DNA from: an uncultured bacterium
GTDB lineage: Bacteria > Planctomycetota > UBA1135 > GCA-002686595
Length of the DNA stretch: 64,000 nt
Assembly: GCA_938083085.1 (NCBI GenBank)
Contig: CALLKX010000018.1
Span: 83,609 to 147,608, forward strand
Direction of reading: 5' to 3'
Shown here one piece after another: positions 24,071 through 33,400 of this stretch. Positions within the stretch are counted from its first letter, which is position 1; each line of letters opens with the position of its first letter. The notes beneath the pieces were generated by a model. It did not search any database and was not told where the DNA came from. It saw only the letters and a list, made by a program, of their open reading frames with translations. The translations under genes were made by a program, and so were the position numbers.

Positions 24071-26704
24071 TCAGCCCTCCCGTTGGATGACCACCCAGGC
24101 GTCCGCCTGCTCCTGGTGCCGGGTGACCTCGCCGTCGGGCCAGGTGACCTGGACCTCCACGAACTCGTCCACGCGCCCGAGCCCGAAGTGGAGCTCGGGG
24201 GCGTTGCCCGTGAGGTAGCCGGTGCCGGCGCGCAGGGCCTGCTCGCGCCGGAAGCCGTCGCTGGTGGCGACGACCACCTTCGCGCCGATGCCGCGTTGGT
24301 TGAGGCCCGGCTGCCGGAGGCGGACGCCGAGCCAGCGCCCGGCGCGCTCCGCGTCGTTCCGGAGCAGCGTCACCCCGCCGTTGTTGGCGGTCACCAGCAG
24401 GTCGATGTCGCCGTCCCGGTCATGGTCCGCGCCCACGGCGCCCCGTGAGGCGCGAGAGATGCTGAAGGCCCGGCGCCCCAGGGTGCAGGCCTCCTTCAGC
24501 TTGCCGGTCCCGTCGCCCACGAAGAGCTGGTCGGTCTGGCCGACGCAGATCCCGGTGCTCTCGTAGTCGGGGCTCGTGTACCCGTTGGCCACGTACAGGT
24601 CGAGGTCGCCGTCGAGCTCGAGGTCGAAGAACTCCGCGCCCCAGGAGGTCTTGCCGATGCCGGACGGCCCGAAGCCGCTCTTCACGGTCGTGTCGTGGAA
24701 GGTCGAGCGGCGCCGCTTTCGGGTGAGGCTGGAGATGGCGGAGTTGGTGTAGAGGGCGTTGGTCTCCAGCTGCCAGTTGGTCAGGAACACGTCGGAGTCT
24801 CCGTCGTTGTCCACGTCGCCAATGGCGAGGCCCATCCCACCCCGCGGATCGTCGAGGCCCGTGGAGAACGAGACGTCCTTGAAGGTGCCGTCCCCCTCGT
24901 TGCGGAAGAGCACGTTGAAGGAGACGTCGTTCGCGATGTACAGGTCCTCGTCCCCGTCGAGGTCGAAGTCCCAGAAGACCGCCTGCATCCCGCGCCCCTG
25001 GACGTCCGCGAGGCCGAGCTCCTCGGTGGCGTCCTCGAACCCGAAGGCGCCCGTGTCCGCGAGGCGGCTGCGGAGGAACACGTTCCGCTGGCCGGGGAAG
25101 GCGAAGGGCAGCATCTCGACCGGGTCCTCGCGCTGGTAGAGCCCCAGCTCGTCGGCGGGGGGCATCTTCTCCAGGTCGTAGTCCAGGTAGCTCGTGACGT
25201 AGAGGTCCAGGTCCCCGTCCCCGTCGGGGTCGCCGGCGATCACGCTCGCGCTCCAGAGGGAGAGCGCCGGCAGGACGCCCTCCGCCTCGGAGAAGGTCCC
25301 GTCCCCCGCGCCCAGGAACAGACGGTCGGGGCCGTAGTTGGCGCAGTACAGGTCGAGGTGCCCGTCCCCGTTCAGGTCCACCAGCAGGGCGCCCATGCCT
25401 GCGTCGCCGCGGCCGAGGCCTGCGCGGAGGGTCCCATCCTCGAAGGTGCCGTCGCCGTTCCCCAGGAAGAGGCGGTCCCGCAGAGCCTCGCACCCCTCGC
25501 GGCCCGCGCCCTGGAGGAGCACGAGGTCGAGGGCGCCGTCCTCGTTCACATCGCCCCAGGCCGCCCCTGGGCCCATGGTCGGGCGGATGTCGAGCTGTTC
25601 ACGGGGCCCCTCGGCGTGGGTGTACGAGGCGAGCCCGGCGCTCCTGGTCACCTCCACGAGCGTCTCGGGGGAGTCGGCGGCGGTGAAGCCCGTGAGGTCG
25701 ACCATGGGCCGGCGCACGAGCTCGCGCGGATCATGATCCCGGCTCCACGACTTCGTGAGCATGGCGTCCGAGGTCCTCGCGGCCCTCCCGCGGACCCCGG
25801 GGCGCAGGACGAAGCCCAGGGTCTCACCCTCCTCCAGTAAGCGGGCGGGCGGCTCCATCGCGAAGCGGTACGTGCGCCGGTGCCCGACCGGAACGAGGCG
25901 GCGATCCTCTGAGAGCTGTGTGGCGTCGACCCAGCCGAAGGGGCTTCCGCCATCGGTCCGGTCGCTGCGCACGTCGGACTGGGCGACCTGGTGGAGGAAC
26001 GCCTGGGACTCCACGACGTCGCCGGGGGCGAGGGTGGCGAACTGGACCGCGTCGAGGATCGCGTCCCCCAGCTCGACCTTCATTGGCGCCCCGGTGGCGG
26101 GGAGCGCGAGGGGGCGTGTGGCCCCGGGTTGCAGCCGGTGCTCCTCGCCGTCGACCTTGACCGACCACACGAAGCTTCGCCCCTCGCGCGGGTGGAGGCC
26201 GAAGAGGAGCACGTGGGAGTGGGGGACCGCCGGCGGGTGCAGCACGACCGTCTCTCCCGTGACGGCCTCGTCGTCCCGCCTGAACACGTGGGCGACGTCG
26301 GCGCCGCTCTCGGAGTCCATCGCCGCGGGGGGGACGGCGCCGCGGAACACCCTCGGCTCGCCCTCGACGAGGAGCAGCTCCTCGTCGACCCCGTGGATGA
26401 CGGCGGTGAGCCGTGGCGCGCAGTCCAGCGGGCGGTTGCCGGCGTTCACGGCGATCTCGACCTGGGCGCTGAGCGCCGGCCCGGGGGTCACGGGCGTCGA
26501 TCGCCCGCGGCGCACCTCGACGCGGGGCAAGAGGGGGGAGATGGCGGTCAGGGCGACCACGTGCACGTCGCCGTCCCGGGGTTCCGCCAGGAGGGTCCAG
26601 CGCCCGTCGGGGCCAGCCACCTCGACCTTCGACAGGAAGATCTCCTTCGTGATGGGGGCAATGGTGGCCGCGAGGGCGGCGAGCCAGGCGCTTGCTGCGA
26701 TCAT
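24071..26704 (-). CDS. CRTAC1-like FG-GAP/VCBS and ASPIC-UnbV protein
   Basis: An 877-aa exported protein (hydrophobic N-terminus MIAASAWLAALAATIAP). Residues about 1-330 form a unique region. From about 360 there are repeated FG-GAP/VCBS blades with calcium-binding D-x-D/N-x-D-G loops (DVNEDGALDLV, DLNGDGHLDLY, DPDGDGDLDLY, DFDLDGDEDLY, DVDNDGDSDVF, DHDRDGDIDLL), giving a beta-propeller. The end (GRWLGVRLRQPGLNQRGIGAKVVV ... VQVTWPDGEV) is the ASPIC/UnbV domain. Function in bacteria is unknown; likely a surface or periplasmic Ca2+-binding protein. It is convergent with the glutathione peroxidase gene. Confidence 0.88.
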   Translation of the reverse strand: MIAASAWLAALAATIAPITKEIFLSKVEVAGPDGRWTLLAEPRDGDVHVVALTAISPLLPRVEVRRGRSTPVTPGPALSAQVEIAVNAGNRPLDCAPRLTAVIHGVDEELLLVEGEPRVFRGAVPPAAMDSESGADVAHVFRRDDEAVTGETVVLHPPAVPHSHVLLFGLHPREGRSFVWSVKVDGEEHRLQPGATRPLALPATGAPMKVELGDAILDAVQFATLAPGDVVESQAFLHQVAQSDVRSDRTDGGSPFGWVDATQLSEDRRLVPVGHRRTYRFAMEPPARLLEEGETLGFVLRPGVRGRAARTSDAMLTKSWSRDHDPRELVRRPMVDLTGFTAADSPETLVEVTRSAGLASYTHAEGPREQLDIRPTMGPGAAWGDVNEDGALDLVLLQGAGREGCEALRDRLFLGNGDGTFEDGTLRAGLGRGDAGMGALLVDLNGDGHLDLYCANYGPDRLFLGAGDGTFSEAEGVLPALSLWSASVIAGDPDGDGDLDLYVTSYLDYDLEKMPPADELGLYQREDPVEMLPFAFPGQRNVFLRSRLADTGAFGFEDATEELGLADVQGRGMQAVFWDFDLDGDEDLYIANDVSFNVLFRNEGDGTFKDVSFSTGLDDPRGGMGLAIGDVDNDGDSDVFLTNWQLETNALYTNSAISSLTRKRRRSTFHDTTVKSGFGPSGIGKTSWGAEFFDLELDGDLDLYVANGYTSPDYESTGICVGQTDQLFVGDGTGKLKEACTLGRRAFSISRASRGAVGADHDRDGDIDLLVTANNGGVTLLRNDAERAGRWLGVRLRQPGLNQRGIGAKVVVATSDGFRREQALRAGTGYLTGNAPELHFGLGRVDEFVEVQVTWPDGEVTRHQEQADAWVVIQREG

Positions 26705-26755
26705 GGCGAGAACCTACGCAAGGGTGGGGGGGGAGTGAGTCGGCGGGTACGAAAA

Positions 26756-26785
26756 GACCCCGTCCGGCCGGGGCCAGACGGGGTC
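26756..26785 (-). terminator. Rho-independent terminator
   Basis: GACCCCGTC (26756-26764) and GACGGGGTC (26777-26785) form a perfect 9-bp stem with a 12-nt loop. Read on the minus strand it is followed directly by TTTTCG. It lies 24 bp after the stop of the small Sm-like gene and is the most classical terminator in the window. Confidence 0.85.
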
Positions 26786-26808
26786 CAGAGCGTGGCGCCC
26801 GGTCGCGC

Positions 26809-27057
26809 TCAGCTGAGCTTGAGCTCGCGGACGTCCTCGATGGCGAAGTCGATGGAGGACTCCTTGTCCACGTCGATGACGCGGCCGCTGCCCTTGAATG
26901 GATTGAAGATCAGGGCGCCGGTCGCTGCGCGCCCGTTCTTGAAGTAGACGGTGACCTTGTCCGCCGTGCGGGCGCCCTGGAGAGCGTCGTAGATCTTCTC
27001 CTGGGTCATCTGACGGGCCTTGCGGACCGAGGCGGGTGCGGGTGCGGTGAATGCCAT
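26809..27057 (-). CDS. Small conserved-looking protein, possible Sm-like fold
   Basis: An 82-aa protein from ATG 27057 (MAFTAPAPASVRKARQMTQEKIYDAL). After a short helix, it has the strand pattern KVTVYFKNGRAATGALIFN ... RVIDVDKESSIDFAIEDVREL, which resembles an Sm/Hfq-like small beta-barrel: a Gly-containing bent strand pair and a terminal I-x-x-V/I-x-x-L. The similarity is by eye only and no RNA-binding residues can be assigned. It lies 55 bp downstream of the Nudix gene on the same strand and is closed by a strong terminator. Function unknown. Confidence 0.6.
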   Translation of the reverse strand: MAFTAPAPASVRKARQMTQEKIYDALQGARTADKVTVYFKNGRAATGALIFNPFKGSGRVIDVDKESSIDFAIEDVRELKLS

Positions 27058-27112
27058 GGTGGTTGGTTTGGTGCGGTGGATACGAATGGTGGACGTCCGA
27101 CCCTGAGCGTGC

Positions 27113-27850
27113 TCAGGGTTGTGCGGTGGACGCCGCTTCTTCGCGGGACATGGCGGGGGGCACAATGCCCTCCGCCGCTTCGCGGACTTCGTCCGCGACC
27201 GATGTGCTGGGAGAGAGAAGATGGTCGAGGTGGGGGACCAGGAGGCTGGACCATGTCTCGAAGTTGGCGCCCTCGGCGAGCTGCTGCGGCAGCTCTCGCC
27301 AGGGGACGAAGTCGCCACGAAGCTGATCCACTTCGCGGATGCGCGCGTCGCCCCCGAGGAGATCGAGGGTCTGGACGAGTCCGACGTGGACTGCCCCGAC
27401 GGCGTTGCTGTCGTCGTTGAGGAGGCCGATCGAAGTCAGGCGGGTCTCGCCCTCAACGATCAACTCCTCTTCCATGACCTCGCGGCGCGTGGCCGCGGGG
27501 AGCGGGTCGAGGAGCCGCGCTTGCGCGCTCCCATCCTCCGCGTGGATCGCATCCACCGGGTTGACGTGACCGCCGACGCCGATGGTGAACTTGTTGTGGA
27601 GGCGAGCCTCGCCGCCGCCCTTGGTGCGCTGCAGGAGAAGGATCTCCTCGCCGCGGGTCACCAGGGTGTAGGGGATGATCTGCTTCAGGGTCGGCGTGCG
27701 CTCGGCGTACTCCCGCTCGACGAAGAACCCGTCCTCCTCGACGCAGCGCTGAAAGCGCTCGCGCGAGAACTCCTCCCCAAAGGCGGAGAGGCCATGGGGC
27801 GCGAACTCTGGAAAGATCGCGGTGCGGGGAACGACGAAGACGAATTCCAT
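27113..27850 (-). CDS. Nudix-family hydrolase-like protein
   Basis: A 245-aa protein with a Nudix-like core: ILLLQRTKGGGEARLHNKF, GVGGHVNP and the helix ATRREVMEEELIVEGE, whose REVMEE supplies the metal-binding glutamates. The Nudix box is atypical. There is an insertion between GGH and the REU helix, and the Gly after EEx is Leu. A MutT-type phosphoesterase family with such an insertion exists, so activity is plausible on a nucleotide-linked pyrophosphate. Start ATG 27850. The next gene downstream is the small Sm-like protein. Confidence 0.75.
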   Translation of the reverse strand: MEFVFVVPRTAIFPEFAPHGLSAFGEEFSRERFQRCVEEDGFFVEREYAERTPTLKQIIPYTLVTRGEEILLLQRTKGGGEARLHNKFTIGVGGHVNPVDAIHAEDGSAQARLLDPLPAATRREVMEEELIVEGETRLTSIGLLNDDSNAVGAVHVGLVQTLDLLGGDARIREVDQLRGDFVPWRELPQQLAEGANFETWSSLLVPHLDHLLSPSTSVADEVREAAEGIVPPAMSREEAASTAQP

Positions 27851-28526
27851 GGGAGCGAAGGGGCCACCGGAGAGGGGGCCAGGGGCCGGCGATTAGAGAT
27901 CGGCGAGTCGATTCCGCTGAGCTGGGGCCAGCGGTCCGACTGGGCAGTGGTCGGGACAGGAGCTCGGCCGTCGCGGGGCTCCCGGGCGGCTGGACGGCGG
28001 TGCCGATCAACTCCGGGAGGCTGACAGGTCCAAGAAGAACGTCGCCGGCCTGGGTGCGGGGGCAGAGCGGGGCGGTGTCCGGAGCACGAGGGCCCAGAGG
28101 GCCCTGACGCCGGGCGCCCCCGATGTGCGCGGGGACGGCAGGTGAAAGGTGCGGGTACGAGAGCGGTGTGTCGGCTTGTGGCACCCGGGATGAGGAGCTG
28201 AGGTGAACCTCAGCACAGCTCGCGGGATGGAACGCAGAGGCGCGGTGGAGGCGGTGGGTCGAGCAGGACCTGCCCCCGAAGTCGCGACCGGCTCGTTCCT
28301 GGCCGACAAGTGCGAGAATGGAGGCACCTCCGGAATCCGTCAAGGTGCGCAGCACGAGATCGAGCGTGGAAATCACGTGCCCACGCAAGATGTCGTGGGT
28401 GGCGTCGACTAAGCGTCGTTCGTCGCTTGCGTTACGCGAATCCGCCCGCGCGCGGCGCCTACACCACAGGTGGTGGCCCGACTCGTTGTCTTGCGATCGG
28501 ACATCCCTTCGACGGAAAGTGATAGG
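27851..28526. other. 676-bp region between the Nudix gene and rnpB without a supported gene
   Basis: Open frames cross this stretch, but they are Arg/Ser/Pro-rich and carry no recognisable motif. A 7-bp hairpin with a TGAA loop lies at 28197-28214 (GCTGAGG and CCTCAGC). The region must contain the Nudix promoter and any rnpB 3'-flanking sequence. I looked for tRNA, tmRNA and 6S features and could not support any; an unrecognised small RNA remains possible. Confidence 0.35.
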
Positions 28527-28928
<402 letters not shown>

Positions 28929-28934
28929 TCGGGC

Positions 28935-28940
28935 ATGATA
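28935..28940 (-). promoter_or_regulatory. Possible -10 element of rnpB
   Basis: TATCAT (minus strand, 28940 to 28935) ends 6-7 nt before the inferred 5' end of rnpB. No TTGACA-like box is found at the matching distance; instead, an inverted repeat (CGCCCGC-GACATT-GCGGGCG, 28944-28963) lies where the -35 region would be. Confidence 0.4.
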
Positions 28941-28989
28941 TCGCGCCCGCGACATTGCGGGCGACCGGAACGACCAACGAGCTGAATCC

Positions 28990-29883
28990 ATGGCGATTGA
29001 AGACGATTTCTTCCTGACCAATCTCGAGCTGCGTGACTCCACGGAGACAGGGGAGGTGGCCTCAGGGCTTTCCCATGACTCCATGAAGGGGATGGTCCTG
29101 CTCACGGTCCTTGAGCTCGCGGCGCGCGGAGAGCCGATTGGCGCGGTGACCGTCATCCACGATGCGGGAGACACCGGGGAGAGGTACCGAACCCTGGCTT
29201 CAGATCTCGCCGAGAAGGGCTGGGCCGTTGCGCTGCCAGACCTTCGAGGGCACGGACGTACGGAGGGTCCTCGCGGACACTCCAACGGGCTGCGCGAGGT
29301 GGCGCGCGACATCCAGGAGATCCAGGATCACCTCGCTTATCGCATGCCGGAGGTGCCGAAGGTGCTCATCGGGGTGGGGCTGGGCGCGAACTACGCGACC
29401 ATGTACGCGCTCGAGACGCCGGGCGTGGTCAGCGCGCTGGTGCTCATCGCACCGCTGCACGCGCCGAGCTTCACGGCGCCGGAGCCGCCCAGGGGGCTCT
29501 CGAAGTTCTTCAAGAAGGTCACGCCGCAATCGGAGGGCTCGACGGGTTATGGGCCGGATGACCTGACCTCCGCCGCGGCGCAGGCGACGGCATGGTCCAT
29601 GTCTGAGCTCACCCACGGGGTCATCACCCAGGGGGCCATCGACGAGGCCGCGCGGAGCTCCAAAGAGCACCTCGCGCGGATCGCCGAGCTCGGTGTCCCT
29701 GTGCTCATCGTGCACGGAGGCGACGACCCGATCAGTAGCCCTGACTGGAGCCGCGCCCAGGAGGGAGGCTCCGTGGAGGTCCTGGTGGTGGAGGGGCAGC
29801 GGCACCACCCGCTGCATGACTCGAAGAGCGCAGAGATCCGTGAGCGGATCGTGCGCTTCCTCAAGCAGCACGCTGGAGTCTGA
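28990..29883 (+). CDS. Alpha/beta-hydrolase-fold protein lacking the nucleophile serine
   Basis: A 297-aa protein of the monoglyceride-lipase/serine-aminopeptidase-like alpha/beta hydrolases: LPDLRGHGRTEGPRGH, the nucleophile-elbow region VLIGVGLGANYA, the acid loop VLIVHGGDDPIS, and a terminal His in QRHHPLHD. The elbow, normally G-x-S-x-G, reads G128-V-G130-L-G132, so the catalytic Ser is Gly. Asp and His are retained. It is probably non-hydrolytic, or the family uses a different mechanism. Divergent from rnpB. Confidence 0.75.
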   Translation: MAIEDDFFLTNLELRDSTETGEVASGLSHDSMKGMVLLTVLELAARGEPIGAVTVIHDAGDTGERYRTLASDLAEKGWAVALPDLRGHGRTEGPRGHSNGLREVARDIQEIQDHLAYRMPEVPKVLIGVGLGANYATMYALETPGVVSALVLIAPLHAPSFTAPEPPRGLSKFFKKVTPQSEGSTGYGPDDLTSAAAQATAWSMSELTHGVITQGAIDEAARSSKEHLARIAELGVPVLIVHGGDDPISSPDWSRAQEGGSVEVLVVEGQRHHPLHDSKSAEIRERIVRFLKQHAGV

Positions 29884-30000
29884 GACGGCCGGGACGGCTC
29901 GCGCGTGGGCCGTTAGAGCCCAAGGGAGGGACCAGCGAAGAGCGGTCCTCCGGGAAACCCCGAGGCCCGGCCGCCACCTTGAGGCGGACGCTCCCCTTAG

Positions 30001-30438
30001 CTATCGCGGCTCGCCGGCGCCGATCCAGTCTTCGAGGAGGATCATCGCGCTCCAAGAGTCCTTGCGGGCCTTTCGCTGAGCGCCGTGGTAGCCGGCCTCC
30101 CGGAGCCGGTCCTCGGCCTCGCGGGTGGTGAGGCGCTCGTCCTGTCGGACCACTCCCAGCCCGGGGAAGCGCTCCTCGGTGCGGGCAATGAAGGCGTCAA
30201 CCTCCGCGACCCGCGGGCCTGCGGCGCCGTCCATGTGGAGCGGATACCCGACCACGAGGACTCCAACATCCCGTTCCTCGCAGAGAGCCGCGATGGCGTC
30301 GAGAGCCTCGTCGTCGCCGCCCTGGACAGGGTCGAGCGGGGTGATGAGGATCCGAGCGGCGTCCGCCGCCGCGAAGCCGGTTCGGCGTGTGCCGTGGTCC
30401 ACACCGAGGGCCACGCGTTTGGATTCTGGGTGGCCCAT
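30001..30438 (-). CDS. ruvX: Putative pre-16S rRNA nuclease / Holliday junction resolvase RuvX (YqgF)
   Basis: A 145-aa RNase H-fold protein. Family motifs are clear: ALGVDHGTRRTGFAAAD with the first catalytic Asp, VVGYPLHMDGAAGPR, RQDERLTTREAEDRL, and the terminal KDSWSAMILLEDWI with the last acidic residue. YqgF proteins process 16S rRNA ends and/or resolve recombination junctions. The start overlaps the stop of the AsmA-like gene by one base (TGATG), so it is translationally coupled to it. Confidence 0.9.
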   Translation of the reverse strand: MGHPESKRVALGVDHGTRRTGFAAADAARILITPLDPVQGGDDEALDAIAALCEERDVGVLVVGYPLHMDGAAGPRVAEVDAFIARTEERFPGLGVVRQDERLTTREAEDRLREAGYHGAQRKARKDSWSAMILLEDWIGAGEPR

Positions 30439-33400
30439 CAGAAGCGCCGGGGTCGTCGGGAGAAGCCGGGGAGCGGGAGGCGGTCCCGGTCTTCGTCCGG
30501 AGTGAAGAACCTGGAGGCGAGGCCGCGGAGTACGACCGCGGGCCGCTCCACGGTCCCACGGATCGAGACCCGCAGGAGGCTCTCCTGGATCCAGTAGACG
30601 AGCTGGGTGAATGGACCCAAGCGATCCACGAGCGCGTACCGAACGTCAAGGTCGCTGGTGACGTTCCCCTCGAAGCTGACGGTACCCGCGCCCACGAGGG
30701 AGAGCAGGTCGCTGTTGACCCGTAAGCGGTCCATCTCGAGCACACCGTCGGCGATGGTGTAGCGCGCGTACATCTCACGGAAGAGGACCGTGGTGTCGAT
30801 GCCGAGCCCAACGGAGAGAGCCTGGAAGACTGGGATCGCCCAGAGCGCCGAGTCCCGGAGCTCGATCTCGCCGCCACCGGTCATGGCGGTCAACTGCTCG
30901 AAGTCTCCCTCGAGCCGGAGGGTCATGTCCATCCGCCCGCGGTTGGCGAAGTCGGAGTCGAAGAGCCCCCGCAGGAACGCCCCGACATCGACGTCACGCA
31001 TCTCTGCTGCAAGCTGGAAGGGGAACGGCGGGGCCAGGTCGATCACGAGCAGGGGGGCAGCCGCCGCCTCGTTGCTCCCGATCGCCAGGAGCTGCCCTCC
31101 CTCGAAGTCACCCTCAAAGGCCTCGATGACGAGGCGCGGCTCCACGTAGCTCAGCTGGAGGGTCGCCTCCTGCAGGCGACGGTCGGCGAGGGCGCCGTTG
31201 AGGCCCTCGATGGTCGCGCGGGTTCGGAGTCCGCTCCCCTCGTGGGCGAGCTTGAGCCGCATCCGGTCGATGCTGTCCACCTCGATCGGCACGCCCAGCA
31301 ACAGGAACACCTCCTCGATGGCGACGTCTCCCTCGAGCAAGACCTCGGTGGAGCCGTCCTGCTCACTCGTGATCTGGAGCGTGGTGTCCTCGAGGGCGAA
31401 ACGCCCGCGCGCCTCGAGGTCATCGAGCACCGTGCGGAGGGTCCCTGGGTCGAGGAAGAACCGCAGGTGCTCCTCATCGATGGGGAGATCGCGGGCGGAG
31501 ATCCGCGTGCTGAAGGTGGAGCGATCTTCGCCGGGGGCCCACGAGAAGTCAGACAGTCGGACGGGGGTCCCGGCGAGCCGGCCGTTGATCTCCTCTCCGA
31601 TCCATTGCCCGGTCCCAGGCTCCAGACGGAAGTGGGCGGAGACATCGCTCAGCCGCTTCTCCTCCCCGAATCCAAGTCGGTCGAGCCGGGTCTCAACAGA
31701 GACCTCGAGGTCCTTGATCGGCGCGCCCGGCTCGTCGGGCAGGCTGAGTCGAGTCTCGAAGTCGGCGCGGCCCTCCAGCTCGAGCTGCTTCTCTGCGAAG
31801 GAGGGCCCGGTGGATTCACCGGGTAGGGCGATGCTGGTCAGGGCAGAGACCAGCTTGTCGTCGGCGAGGTCGAGCCCGGCCCCGAAGGCGCGGAGCTGGG
31901 GCGCGCCGCCCGGAGTGGCCTCCAGGGACGCCACCACAGGGACGTGGGGGCCGTCCTGGGCCCAGCTGCCCTGTACGCGCCCCTGGATCCAAGTCAGGGG
32001 CTGCGGGGCCACTGCGCCCTCCTGGGGGGGGCCTGGGGGCAGCAGGGACCACGCGCGGACGCTCCCGTGGGTCTCGCGGGTGGTGATCCCCGGCGCGGAG
32101 GGGCGGAACTGGACCCCGCTGCGCGAGTCGGTGGGACGGAATTCGAGCCAGACCTCGGGCCCCCCAAGGTAGCTGTCTTCACCCGAGCGACTCGGGCGCT
32201 GGGCCCTGGCGTCGGCCAGCGGGATCGCTCTTGTGACCGTCGCCCTCACATCCACAGACCCTGCGAGGCCCGAGCCGTCGAGGGCCTCCAGGGCCTCCGG
32301 TCCGCTCCGGGCGAGGCTCGATCGGAGGGCCTCGTGCCCCGGGTTCAGGCCGCTGAGAGCGACGTCGAACCACTCGAGCCCGCGGTCCCGGCCGGCGCTC
32401 ATCGTGCGGCCTTCGACCTGGATCGGGCTGGCGGCGATGGGGGAGCGGGCGGTCGCGTCGAGCTGGAGGGAGGAGCGCTCGCCATCGGTGTGGGTGCGGA
32501 TCCTCAGCGCCCCGTTCGTATCGGTGATCGGGATGGGCAGCGCGTCCCACGTGAACCCGACGTTCCGAAGGTTGGCGTCGATGGCCGTGATCATGTGGAG
32601 ATCGTCGGCGCCTCTCCAGAGCTCCAGCTTGAAGTCAAGCGCGCCGCCGTCCGGACCCCAGGTCGGCACGATCTCCTGCGCGGCGTCCACGCCGCGCAGC
32701 GAGCTGAACGACGCTCGAAGCGTCTCGTCCACGGGTAGCGAGTTGGACTGAACGATCAGGTGGAACGGCGCGGGGAGCCGGTCCTCCACTGTGGGGATCT
32801 CGCCGGCCGGAATGGGCGTGAAGTGGAGGGAGCCCTGGACAGCGAGGGGGCCGCCCGCCTGAAAGCAGGTCACGTCGTAGAACGCGAGCTGTCCGCGAAA
32901 CTCACCCTCGGTGCGGACGCTCCACGTCACGTCGCCCATGACGCCCTCCACCGGTACGGGGAATCCTGTTCCCTGGAGCCGCGTCCGCGGGTCAATGGCC
33001 CCGTGGTAGGCGAGCGATGCGCCACCCGTCGGCTGGACGAGGGCGAATTTCTCGAGGTTGTCGACCAGCTCGCCGTCGGGGCCGCCGTCGGTCCGGAGTC
33101 GAACTCCGAGGCTGACGTCGGCCTGCCCCTGGCTGGCCAGCATCTCGTGAACGTCCGAGAGGCCCTGCTCATGCCCGATCAACACCATCAGTTCCTCGCC
33201 CAGCGGCGCGGCAGGAACGTCCGCCCAGAACTCGAGCGAGGATCCCTGCGGGGCATCCTTGCCGAGGCGGAACGCGGCGGTCGCCTTGACGCCACCAATG
33301 CGGCCCTCGAGGACGCCGCGTCCGCGCCACGCCTCAGGGTCGAAGGGGTGTTCGGGGTCCTCCGGGTTGAACCGGCCGTCGACGAGCAGGGCGATATCCG

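Noticed and set aside
27851..28526. tmRNA, tRNA or 6S RNA in the long spacer
   Set aside because: No cloverleaf, tag peptide frame or typical open-bubble hairpin could be identified.
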